This document shows positions 17,460 through 24,567 of a stretch of 64,000 bases of DNA, piece after piece (the stretch's first letter is position 1; the number at the start of each line of letters is the position of its first letter). This DNA comes from Granulicella sp. S156. Lineage in GTDB: Bacteria; Acidobacteriota; Terriglobia; Terriglobales; Acidobacteriaceae. The notes beneath the pieces are model-generated. The model saw only the letters and a list, made by a program, of their open reading frames with translations. It searched no databases and had not been told where the DNA came from. The translations under genes were made by a program, and so were the position numbers. The DNA is taken from the NCBI RefSeq assembly GCF_009766105.1, contig NZ_LMUH01000007.1, positions 191,999 through 255,998 on the forward strand, read 5' to 3'.

Positions 17460-19067
17460 ATGAACCGCGAACAGATGCTCGCACGCATTCACGAAAAACA
17501 GGGTCCCTGGGACGTCATCGTCATCGGTGGCGGTGCTACCGGGGCAGGCGTAGCTGTCGACGCTGCAACGCGCGGCTTTTCCGTCTTATTGCTGGAACGC
17601 GAAGACTTTGCCAAGGGTACCTCCAGCCGCAGCACCAAGCTGGTGCATGGCGGTGTTCGTTACCTGGAACAAGGCAATGTCTCGCTGGTGATGGAGGCGC
17701 TCAAGGAGCGCGGCATCCTTCGCCAGAATGCTCCGCACCTGGTTCACGACCTGCGCTTCGTCGTCCCCAACTACTCCTGGTGGGAGGCGCCGTTCTACGG
17801 TATCGGGCTCAAGATCTACGACGTGCTCGCCGGCAAATATGGCTTTGGCAAGTCGAAGGTTCTGTCCCGCGAGGAGACGCTCGAACAGCTGCCCACGCTG
17901 AAGCCGGAAGAACTGCGTGGCGGCGTCATCTATCACGATGGCCAGTTCGACGATTCGCGTCTGCTGATTCATCTTATGCAGACGGCCGTCGATCACGGTG
18001 CTACCGTGCTCAACTATGCTCCAGCCGTTGAACTCCTCAAAGACGATGAGGGTTTCATCAACGGCGTCGTTGCCGTCGACAGCGAAACAGGCGAGCGGCT
18101 TCCGCTCAAGGCCAGCGTCGTCGTCAACGCCACCGGAATCTTCACCGATGAGATTCGGCATCTGGATGACGCCAACGCCAGCACGATGGTCGCGCCTAGC
18201 CAGGGTATTCACCTGGTGCTCGATCGCTCCTTCCTGCGCGGAGACACCGCCGTCATGGTGCCACATACCAGCGACGGCCGCGTACTCTTCGCTATCCCGT
18301 GGCACGAACACACCGTTATCGGCACCACCGATACTCCCATCGAACAGCCTTCCTACGAACCGCTTCCCTACGAAGAAGAGATCGCCTTCATCCTCGAGAC
18401 CGCAAGTGAGTACCTCAGTCACCCGCCTACACGAGCGGATGTTCTGAGTGTCTACGTTGGTATACGACCGCTGGTAAAGGCTGCGCACGCAGAGGCAGGA
18501 AAGACGTCTTCCCTCTCGCGCGACCATACGATTCACATCGATCAGTCGGGTCTGTTGACCATCGTCGGCGGCAAGTGGACGACCTATCGGCATATGGCGG
18601 AAGACACCATGAACCATGCCATCACGATCGGCAAACTGGAAGATCGTCCCTGCGTGACGCACGACCTCCACATCCACGGATACCTTGAGAATGTCGATCC
18701 CCATGGAGACCTCTGGGTCTACGGTTCGGACGCGGAGAAGATCAAGGCTCTGGCTGCAGCGTCCCCAGAGCTGGCCAAGCAACTGCATCCCGATCTGCCC
18801 TATATCGCAGCGGAGGTAGTCTGGGCCGCTCGTGAAGAGATGGCTCGCAGCATCGAAGATGTACTGGCACGCCGCACCCGCGCGCTCTTTCTCAACGCGC
18901 ACGCTGCGATCCAGATGGCTCCCGAAGCAGGACGGCTCCTGGGTCGTGAGTTGGGTAAGGATCAGGCCTGGGTGACAGCACAGATCGCAGCATTCAATGA
19001 ACTAGCTAGACAGTACACACTGGAGAAGATCGCTCCCGGGAGTCCTCCGGACTTGAAAAACGAATAA
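17460..19067 (+). CDS. glpD: Aerobic glycerol-3-phosphate dehydrogenase
   Basis: 535 residues, FAD-dependent, membrane-peripheral; oxidises glycerol 3-phosphate to dihydroxyacetone phosphate and passes electrons to quinone. The Rossmann dinucleotide motif is WDVIVIGGGATGAGVAVDAA near residue 17. Next come SSRSTKLVHGGVRYLEQGN, typical of GlpD/GlpO, IPWHEHTVIGTTDTP and VGGKWTTYRHMAED. The C-terminal domain (about 390-535) is the DAO_C helical cap. Second gene of the glpK-glpD operon; both start and length agree with the family. Confidence 0.96.
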   Translation: MNREQMLARIHEKQGPWDVIVIGGGATGAGVAVDAATRGFSVLLLEREDFAKGTSSRSTKLVHGGVRYLEQGNVSLVMEALKERGILRQNAPHLVHDLRFVVPNYSWWEAPFYGIGLKIYDVLAGKYGFGKSKVLSREETLEQLPTLKPEELRGGVIYHDGQFDDSRLLIHLMQTAVDHGATVLNYAPAVELLKDDEGFINGVVAVDSETGERLPLKASVVVNATGIFTDEIRHLDDANASTMVAPSQGIHLVLDRSFLRGDTAVMVPHTSDGRVLFAIPWHEHTVIGTTDTPIEQPSYEPLPYEEEIAFILETASEYLSHPPTRADVLSVYVGIRPLVKAAHAEAGKTSSLSRDHTIHIDQSGLLTIVGGKWTTYRHMAEDTMNHAITIGKLEDRPCVTHDLHIHGYLENVDPHGDLWVYGSDAEKIKALAAASPELAKQLHPDLPYIAAEVVWAAREEMARSIEDVLARRTRALFLNAHAAIQMAPEAGRLLGRELGKDQAWVTAQIAAFNELARQYTLEKIAPGSPPDLKNE

Positions 19068-19091
19068 GAGAAGATCCAGGTGCTCTGCAGA

Positions 19092-19124
19092 TTCAGTCAT
19101 TCGTACAATAGACGAATGACTGAA
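19092..19124 (+). promoter_or_regulatory. 13-bp dyad centred on a -10-like box and covering the SDR start codon
   Basis: TTCAGTCATTCGT (19092-19104) pairs perfectly with ACGAATGACTGAA (19112-19124). Between and overlapping the arms is TACAAT (19104-19109), a good -10 hexamer six bases before ATG 19116, the spacing of a leaderless promoter. The dyad is thus either an operator across the promoter or an RNA hairpin that hides the start codon. Confidence 0.45.
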
Positions 19125-19862
19125 CCTACATCGACTCCTCTACTTGGCAAAACGGCTCTTGTGACGGGAGCTTCACGCGGGATTGGAGCGAGTGTTGCTC
19201 GCCAACTGGCTCAGATTGGCGCGGATGTTGCCATTAACTACCGCAGCAAAGGCCCCAGAGCGGAAGACGTAGCAGGCGAAGTCGAAGCTCTGGGACGGCG
19301 TTCCCTGCTGTTGCAGGCAGACATCACGGACCCGAAAGATATTGCATCGACGTTCGACCAGATAAAGACGGCGTGGACTCAACTCGATATATTGGTGCTC
19401 AATGCGAGCGGTGGCCTTGAAAAAGATAAGGCCGCCGATTATGCGATGACTCTGAACCTCGATGCTCAGATCAACCTCGTCAACGGCGCCCTGCCCCTTA
19501 TGGGACGTGGGGGCAGGATCGTCTTTGTCACAAGCCACCTGGCACACTTTTCAGAGACAAAGCCGGTCTATGACTACTATGCCCCTGTCGCGAAGAGTAA
19601 GAAGGCTGGAGAAGATGCCATTCGCGGCATGATGCCAAAGTTTGCTGCGCTTGGGATTCGACTCGTTGTCGTCAGTGGCGATTTGATTGAGGGGACGATT
19701 ACTCCCAAGCTCTTGCAACGACAGAGTCCAGGCCTTATCGAGGCGCGCCGGATAGAGGCAGGTTCTCTGCCGGATATAGAAGAGTTTGCCGCCGCAATCG
19801 TCGATGCCGCCAGCTCGGAACATGAGAGCGGAGCCACGCTCTATGTCGGAAGCACCGAATAG
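19116..19862 (+). CDS. SDR family oxidoreductase
   Basis: 248 residues from ATG 19116; an in-frame GTG at 19080 would add 12 unconserved residues. The cofactor loop TGASRGIGASVARQLAQIGA and the acidic/NADP region NYRSKGPRAEDV are clear. LNASGG replaces the usual NNAG. The catalytic region reads VTSHLAHF, then YDYYAPVAKSKKAGEDA: Ser and Tyr are present but no Lys follows at the classical Tyr+4 position, the Lys residues being at +5 and +7 from the second Tyr. This looks like a divergent SDR subgroup. The gene follows glpD by 48 bases but has its own promoter-like box, so it may not belong to the glycerol operon. Confidence 0.8.
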   Translation: MTEPTSTPLLGKTALVTGASRGIGASVARQLAQIGADVAINYRSKGPRAEDVAGEVEALGRRSLLLQADITDPKDIASTFDQIKTAWTQLDILVLNASGGLEKDKAADYAMTLNLDAQINLVNGALPLMGRGGRIVFVTSHLAHFSETKPVYDYYAPVAKSKKAGEDAIRGMMPKFAALGIRLVVVSGDLIEGTITPKLLQRQSPGLIEARRIEAGSLPDIEEFAAAIVDAASSEHESGATLYVGSTE

Positions 19863-20003
19863 TGGCTGTCTTCCCAGGTGTTGGGAAGTGACGTAAAACT
19901 GAATTTTCCAGCTAGCCAAAAGGCCTGAACGATATTGTTATCAGTTGTTTGCGTTTCAAAGACGATCTTTCGGGCAGACCTATGTCTCTTTACAGCAAGT
20001 TTC

Positions 20004-20042
20004 TTGACTAAGGCTTACATGTATGTTTTATTTAACATGTAA
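20004..20042 (+). promoter_or_regulatory. Promoter with flanking ACATGT operator arms for the XRE gene
   Basis: TTGACT (20004-20009) is a -35 box and TTTTAT (20026-20031) a -10 box with a 16-base spacer. TTACATGT (20015-20022) and ACATGTAA (20035-20042) form a perfect inverted repeat that brackets the -10 box. The arrangement suggests repression by the XRE protein encoded immediately downstream. Confidence 0.55.
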
Positions 20043-20056
20043 CACGAGGGGGACAT

Positions 20057-20566
20057 ATGGCAAATCGCGTCGCCGAACTTCGTAACTTGCAGGGCTGGTC
20101 TCAGGCACAGCTTGCGGAACGACTCTCCATTACTCGTCAGACAGTGATTGCGATCGAGCAAGCGAAGACAGATCCAAGCCTTTCAACGGCCATGCGCGTG
20201 AGCTGGCTTTTTCGCAAGCCGGTGGAGAGTATCTTCCTCTCTGACATCGACGAACAGATGACAGCTCTCAATGAGACATGGGAGTACAAGAAGAGGATCG
20301 CAACCGCGTTCGACGAGATGGGTGTCCTCCAGCAGATGGGCGAAGACGGCTGGGAGATGGTCGGCTTCGGTGCGGCCGCACTGCACTTCCGCCGTCCCGA
20401 GAACACCGAGCTGCATCGCAAATGGGAGTACGAGCGCGTCAATGGATTGCTGACGCACGCCTACCGCACGGAACTCGAGAAGCAGTCCTGGAGTTACCTC
20501 GGCAACTGGATGTTCACCTTCTACTACTTCAAGCGTGAGGTTCGCCCTCAATTCCCCACGGATTAG
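20057..20566 (+). CDS. XRE regulator fused to a DUF4177-like domain
   Basis: 169 residues. Residues 1-62 are a compact XRE helix-turn-helix (MANRVAELRNLQGWSQAQLA, SITRQTVIAIEQAKTDPSLS, RKPVESIFL), like the short stand-alone YozG-type regulators. Residues 70-165 are extra: TWEYKKRIATAFDEMGVLQQ, GEDGWEMVGFGAAALHFRRP and KWEYERV, reminiscent of DUF4177, a small domain of unknown role with the W-E-Y and DGWE signatures. A ribosome site (GAGGGGG) precedes ATG. Likely an autoregulated repressor; the second domain may sense a ligand, by inference. Confidence 0.8.
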   Translation: MANRVAELRNLQGWSQAQLAERLSITRQTVIAIEQAKTDPSLSTAMRVSWLFRKPVESIFLSDIDEQMTALNETWEYKKRIATAFDEMGVLQQMGEDGWEMVGFGAAALHFRRPENTELHRKWEYERVNGLLTHAYRTELEKQSWSYLGNWMFTFYYFKREVRPQFPTD

Positions 20567-20634
20567 TTTTCGCTAAAACACCGTAGTGATCCTGCATTAT
20601 GTTTCATAGACCCCGATCGGAGGGGGATGAAGAG

Positions 20635-21777
20635 ATGCTTCTGACACTGGTTCTTACGTCAACGCTATGGCAGGCCCCACAACCGCACCAGAGATCTCTC
20701 GCGCCTGATGTCGTAGAAGCCATCGACAACAACTATCTGTATGCCGAGAAAGATTCCTGGAAGCAGTTGCGTCCCAAACTGCTGGCAGAGAGACAAGCGA
20801 CTGTCGCATCGCTGGATCGGCAGCTAGCCTCTCTGAATGACGGGGACCTTCGCATTGTCACTTCGGAGCAGATGAAGACGATGCAGGCTGAGACTGCCGG
20901 GCACGAACGAGGCATTGGCCTGGTCGATTTTGCGGTTACCGTCGAACCGGCTACAGACGAAGCCAAAGTCGTAACGGCACTCGTGGACTCCCCTGCCTTT
21001 CAATCCGGCTTGTTGCCCGGGGATGTGATCGTAGCCGTCAATGGAAGACCGACGCGCGGACTGATTCATGAAGAGGTACTTTCTCTGCTGCGAGGAGATG
21101 CCAGAACCTTGCGACTTATGATCCGCCGTAACGGCAAACAGCTTCAAATAGCAGTGCCCAAGAGAGCGTGGAATGAACCAGACGTAGTGTTCCATCGCAT
21201 CGAAGGCCATCCGCATCTGGGGTACTTAGCCATTCACCTCTTCACTCCAGAAGCAGGAAACAAAGTGCGCGAAGCCGTTACCCAGTTAGCCGCGAATGAG
21301 GTTACTGGGTGCATCGTAGACCTCCGCAATAACCCTGGTGGATATCTCGATGCGATGGCAGTTGCAGGAAGTGCCTTTACGAAGGAAGCCCTGGGATGGA
21401 AGGTACGTCGGAATGGGACAAGAGAGGCGATTGATTCCAAAGCAGCCCCCTCCACAAAGATGCGGCTTGTTGTACTGGTCAATGAAGGCACTGCAAGTGC
21501 CGCAGAGGAACTTGCGGCGGCGCTCCGAGATACTACAGGGGCTCCTCTCGTTGGAAGAAAGACCTATGGGCGAGGTCAGATACAGACCTACGTGAAGCTG
21601 AACGATACGGCAGGAGTTGTTATACCAGCAGCCAATATCGAGAGTCCGCATGGTTTCCACTTCAACGGCAGGACTGGACTCTCACCGGATGTCGTTGTTT
21701 CTATGCCAGCAGCAGCCAACGCGAAAGAGGGCGACGCGATCTATCGAGCGGGCCTGGCGTTGCTGACGCATGGGTGA
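20635..21777 (+). CDS. S41 family (C-terminal-processing type) peptidase with PDZ domain
   Basis: 380 residues from ATG 20635, chosen because GGAGGGGG lies 8 bases upstream; the frame extends 12 codons further without a ribosome site. A short hydrophobic N-terminus (MLLTLVLTSTLW) suggests export. A PDZ domain covers about residues 95-175 (SPAFQSGLLPGDVIVAVNGR). The S41 catalytic domain has DLRNNPGGYLDAM, the nucleophile Ser in NEGTASAAEELA and the general-base Lys in VGRKTYGRGQIQ. It cleaves unfolded or tagged periplasmic proteins. The next gene on the same strand is another PDZ protease. Confidence 0.9.
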   Translation: MLLTLVLTSTLWQAPQPHQRSLAPDVVEAIDNNYLYAEKDSWKQLRPKLLAERQATVASLDRQLASLNDGDLRIVTSEQMKTMQAETAGHERGIGLVDFAVTVEPATDEAKVVTALVDSPAFQSGLLPGDVIVAVNGRPTRGLIHEEVLSLLRGDARTLRLMIRRNGKQLQIAVPKRAWNEPDVVFHRIEGHPHLGYLAIHLFTPEAGNKVREAVTQLAANEVTGCIVDLRNNPGGYLDAMAVAGSAFTKEALGWKVRRNGTREAIDSKAAPSTKMRLVVLVNEGTASAAEELAAALRDTTGAPLVGRKTYGRGQIQTYVKLNDTAGVVIPAANIESPHGFHFNGRTGLSPDVVVSMPAAANAKEGDAIYRAGLALLTHG

Positions 21778-21972
21778 CCGGAGACTCGAAACCAGTGGTA
21801 GAGTCATTACCGGCTGATTTCCAGACGGGTCACGAACATGCGGGAGGAAGGGCGTCGAAGCGTCCCGCCGGGTGGGAGCTCTTGTTCTTGTCTGGCCGAG
21901 CGAAGATACTTGGAAATACTCATTGCTACACGATCCTTGGCAGTATGTGCCGGCAGGGCGAGGTCCTTATCA

Positions 21973-23157
21973 TTGCGATTTGATGTGTTTCTGCTCATCT
22001 TTCTAACGAGCTGTCCTGTTGTAGCCGGAATGGCACAAACGCCAGCGAAACAGCCCCTTTACAGCGATTACACGATGCCGCCCTCAGGCCAAGTCACGGT
22101 ACCGGCTGAGGGTGGGTTGACCTTTCAAATGAAGGTCAACGGCAATGGGCCGTTCTCCACGGTTTTCGATACTGGCGCAGTGAACGTAATCAGTGCTGAC
22201 TTTGCGAAGCAGCTTGGATTGAAGGTCGAGGAGAAGTCTACCGATTTTGGAGCGATTGGCGGTGCGATTAAGGTACGCACCACACTGGTGGACAAGCTGA
22301 CCATCGGCGATCTCGTGGTCAGAAACCAAATGTTTTATGTGTTGGATATCCCTGCGGACGCGGGCACTCCCCAGATGCTTGTGGGCTGGGAGCTTATGCA
22401 GCGCTTCGCAGTGCGAATGGACTTCAAACACAATCAGCTAACCTTTTTCAACGGGCAGACCTTTCATTATGTGGGACGCGGCACTTCACTACCACTGCTT
22501 CTGCACAAGAACGGCAATGGCATAGACGTCGAGGCAAAGGTCGACGGCATCCCCGGCCGTTTTCTGCTCGACTCAGGAAACCAGACCGGGCTTTTCCTGA
22601 ACTCAGGATTCGTCAACAATAACCACTTGGTAGAGTCGCTAGGGGCACGCTATCGAGGTTATAACGGCAGGGGTCTCGGCGGCCCATCGCCTGAAGCGTG
22701 GTTTGTGCGTCTGCACACGTTCCAGCTTGGACATCTGAAGATCAGTGGGCCGATCGCGCGGCTACAGACGGCGAATGACAGCTTCAACGAAGTACTCGCC
22801 GGCAACATTGGGCAGGACATCCTGAGTCGCTTTGTCGTAACCGTGGATTGCTCGCGTGCCGTAATGTACCTCGAAAAGACTGCTGCCTGGAATAAGCCCC
22901 AGCCGTTCAATCGCACCGGCATGCTCGTCGATTACAACGAGGGATCCGACGAGGTGAAAACCGTCTTTCCGGGAAGTCCGGCAGAGGCTGCTGGGCTCAA
23001 GGTGGGCGATCGAATCGTCGGGATAAACGGGAATAAGCCGTCTGATGATCCGAATGATCCAATCTTCATGCAGCCGATTGGAACGGTGCTCCACCTACAA
23101 GTCCAGCGTAACGACACATCGCAGAGCTACGAAGTGAAGCTGCGCGACGTGCTCTGA
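21973..23157 (+). CDS. Exported two-repeat aspartyl protease with C-terminal PDZ domain
   Basis: I prefer the TTG at 21973 (GAGG 10 bases upstream) because LRFDVFLLIFLTSCPVVAG gives a normal signal peptide; the frame opens at ATG 21838 but its first 45 residues look non-coding. The 394-residue product has two retropepsin-like aspartyl protease domains: FSTVFDTGAVNVIS (Asp-Thr-Gly) and FLLDSGNQTGLFL (Asp-Ser-Gly). A PDZ domain follows at the C-terminus (GSPAEAAGLKVGDRIVGING). Such acidobacterial proteins are presumed periplasmic or secreted proteases; natural substrates are unknown. The S41 gene lies about 195 bases upstream. Confidence 0.85.
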   Translation: MRFDVFLLIFLTSCPVVAGMAQTPAKQPLYSDYTMPPSGQVTVPAEGGLTFQMKVNGNGPFSTVFDTGAVNVISADFAKQLGLKVEEKSTDFGAIGGAIKVRTTLVDKLTIGDLVVRNQMFYVLDIPADAGTPQMLVGWELMQRFAVRMDFKHNQLTFFNGQTFHYVGRGTSLPLLLHKNGNGIDVEAKVDGIPGRFLLDSGNQTGLFLNSGFVNNNHLVESLGARYRGYNGRGLGGPSPEAWFVRLHTFQLGHLKISGPIARLQTANDSFNEVLAGNIGQDILSRFVVTVDCSRAVMYLEKTAAWNKPQPFNRTGMLVDYNEGSDEVKTVFPGSPAEAAGLKVGDRIVGINGNKPSDDPNDPIFMQPIGTVLHLQVQRNDTSQSYEVKLRDVL

Positions 23158-23584
23158 GTGCCACTTAGTTTTTGGCGCATACTCTGCGCGATACATCATG
23201 AATTGATCTATTAGTAGCGAGAAATGCGCTAGTAGTCAGAGGAACAGCCGATGGCCCACGTCTGGGTACAAACAAAAGTGGGTGAGCGGATTCAAAGACC
23301 AAGTGCAACAACGCAACATCAATGACAACTTAGAGATGAGTGGAAGTAGCCATGGAAAAGATGGAAAACAAAGAGCGTTTCCCACTTCCCACGGCACGAC
23401 TACGACGATCTATATCAATCCATTGAACATATTTGGGTAACAAAGTACTTAACTCAGCAGCTTTGACCTTGCCAAGGATTCTCTGAGGTCTCCAAACCAC
23501 CAAGGAAACCAAAATGGCCATAGAAAATAGTGCATATCAATGTTCTTTTGACTGTATAGCGGACAACCTGCGACCATTTGGTTC
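23158..23584. other. Gene-free AT-richer stretch before accessory ORF
   Basis: This 427-base stretch is visibly more AT-rich than its surroundings and contains no ORF with both a ribosome site and recognisable protein features. A 63-codon frame on the minus strand (23330-23521) has no support. It probably holds the promoter of the next gene and forms the left part of an accessory segment. Confidence 0.4.
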
Positions 23585-24418
23585 ATGTGGAGAGTTGCTC
23601 GTTACAGTTCGGCTATCGGCGCCTTCGTGCTAGCCGCCTTCATAGGGGTTGGTTCGTCAGCGTGGCCGGAGTACATCCGTCCGCATCCCTACGCTGTTAT
23701 GAGTCTTGGGCTACTAGGAGTAATGCTGTTGCTTCTTCCACTCTTCATGAGAGATGCAAAGGCAGATGGCGCTGTTCATTCCTTTGCACCAAGTCTGAAT
23801 ACAGCGGTCAGCCCCGTAATCACTAACTCACCTGTCTTTACAAACAATCCGACGATTAATGTTCATGTGGAAGCAACGCCTTCCGTACCTTATCCGGCTG
23901 CTAATGCACTTGAACAGGCCACTAAGAGGGATCTTGATTTAACCCTCACTCCTCACGGGAAGAACAGTCCAGAGTTGTTCTTGGAGGCATTGAACTCGAA
24001 CGGCGGAATGAAAGTAGTTGTGCAATTAACGGTTGTGGCAGCAAGTCCGGGTGTTGCGTTCAAAACGTTTTCTTATGACGGCTTGTGGGTAGATTCGCTG
24101 TCTTGGTCGGCTTTCAGGCAGGGCGTTACCAAAAAGTCCAAGAGGTCGGTATTTCTTGCATCTCATATTCCCCAAAGACTACGCATAGCAAGTGTGGAGA
24201 TGCCGGAGAAACCGGAAGGTATGGGGTATATGTACCTTGAAGGCTCCGATGATCACGTTTCATGGGACATAGAGAAAACAAAATTGAGCGATCTGCCCTA
24301 CTTTGAATTAAAACTCATGTTTGTAGCAAACGAGCATTATGAGCCGATTACTCGCTTATATAGAGTGGGGCCGGAAACACCGCTAGGGCCACTACAAATG
24401 ACTCAGCTGATGGCATGA
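23585..24418 (+). CDS. Hypothetical membrane protein, accessory segment
   Basis: 277 residues, not recognised. Two membrane helices occupy residues 8-28 and 39-56 (AVMSLGLLGVMLLLLPLFM). The remaining 215 residues start with an Asn/Thr/Val-rich stretch (SPVITNSPVFTNNPTINVHV) and look beta-rich, probably a soluble domain tethered to the membrane. Base and codon use is more AT-rich than neighbouring genes, suggesting a separate origin. Its stop codon overlaps the next small ORF in an ATGA, so the two were translated as a pair. Confidence 0.6.
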   Translation: MWRVARYSSAIGAFVLAAFIGVGSSAWPEYIRPHPYAVMSLGLLGVMLLLLPLFMRDAKADGAVHSFAPSLNTAVSPVITNSPVFTNNPTINVHVEATPSVPYPAANALEQATKRDLDLTLTPHGKNSPELFLEALNSNGGMKVVVQLTVVAASPGVAFKTFSYDGLWVDSLSWSAFRQGVTKKSKRSVFLASHIPQRLRIASVEMPEKPEGMGYMYLEGSDDHVSWDIEKTKLSDLPYFELKLMFVANEHYEPITRLYRVGPETPLGPLQMTQLMA

Positions 24419-24567
24419 CAGAGAAGCCCTCACCTGAGCTCGAGAAGTTCGACAAGGCTATGGACAAGATCATGTCCGTGCTAAGGCTTGTCTCATCCCT
24501 GTCAGCTTATTCACTGCGCAGCGCTTGCATTGGATCTACAGATGCTGCGCGCCGGGCGGGCAAGTAG
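24415..24567 (+). pseudogene. Truncated small ORF, N-terminus of a common short hypothetical family
   Basis: ATG 24415 overlaps the preceding stop (ATGA). The first 22 residues, MTEKPSPELEKFDKAMDKIM plus SV, resemble the start of a widespread family of short bacterial hypothetical proteins, which normally continue with a charged SxxELxRREKEWK-like tail. Here the frame instead reads into sequence belonging to the end of the convergent ADOP gene and stops at 24565-24567. I infer that a recombination junction near 24480 removed its 3' part. The family match is from memory. Confidence 0.4.

Noticed and set aside
23330-23521. 63-codon minus-strand ORF in the AT-rich gap
   Set aside because: No ribosome site and no recognisable features; the composition does not look coding.
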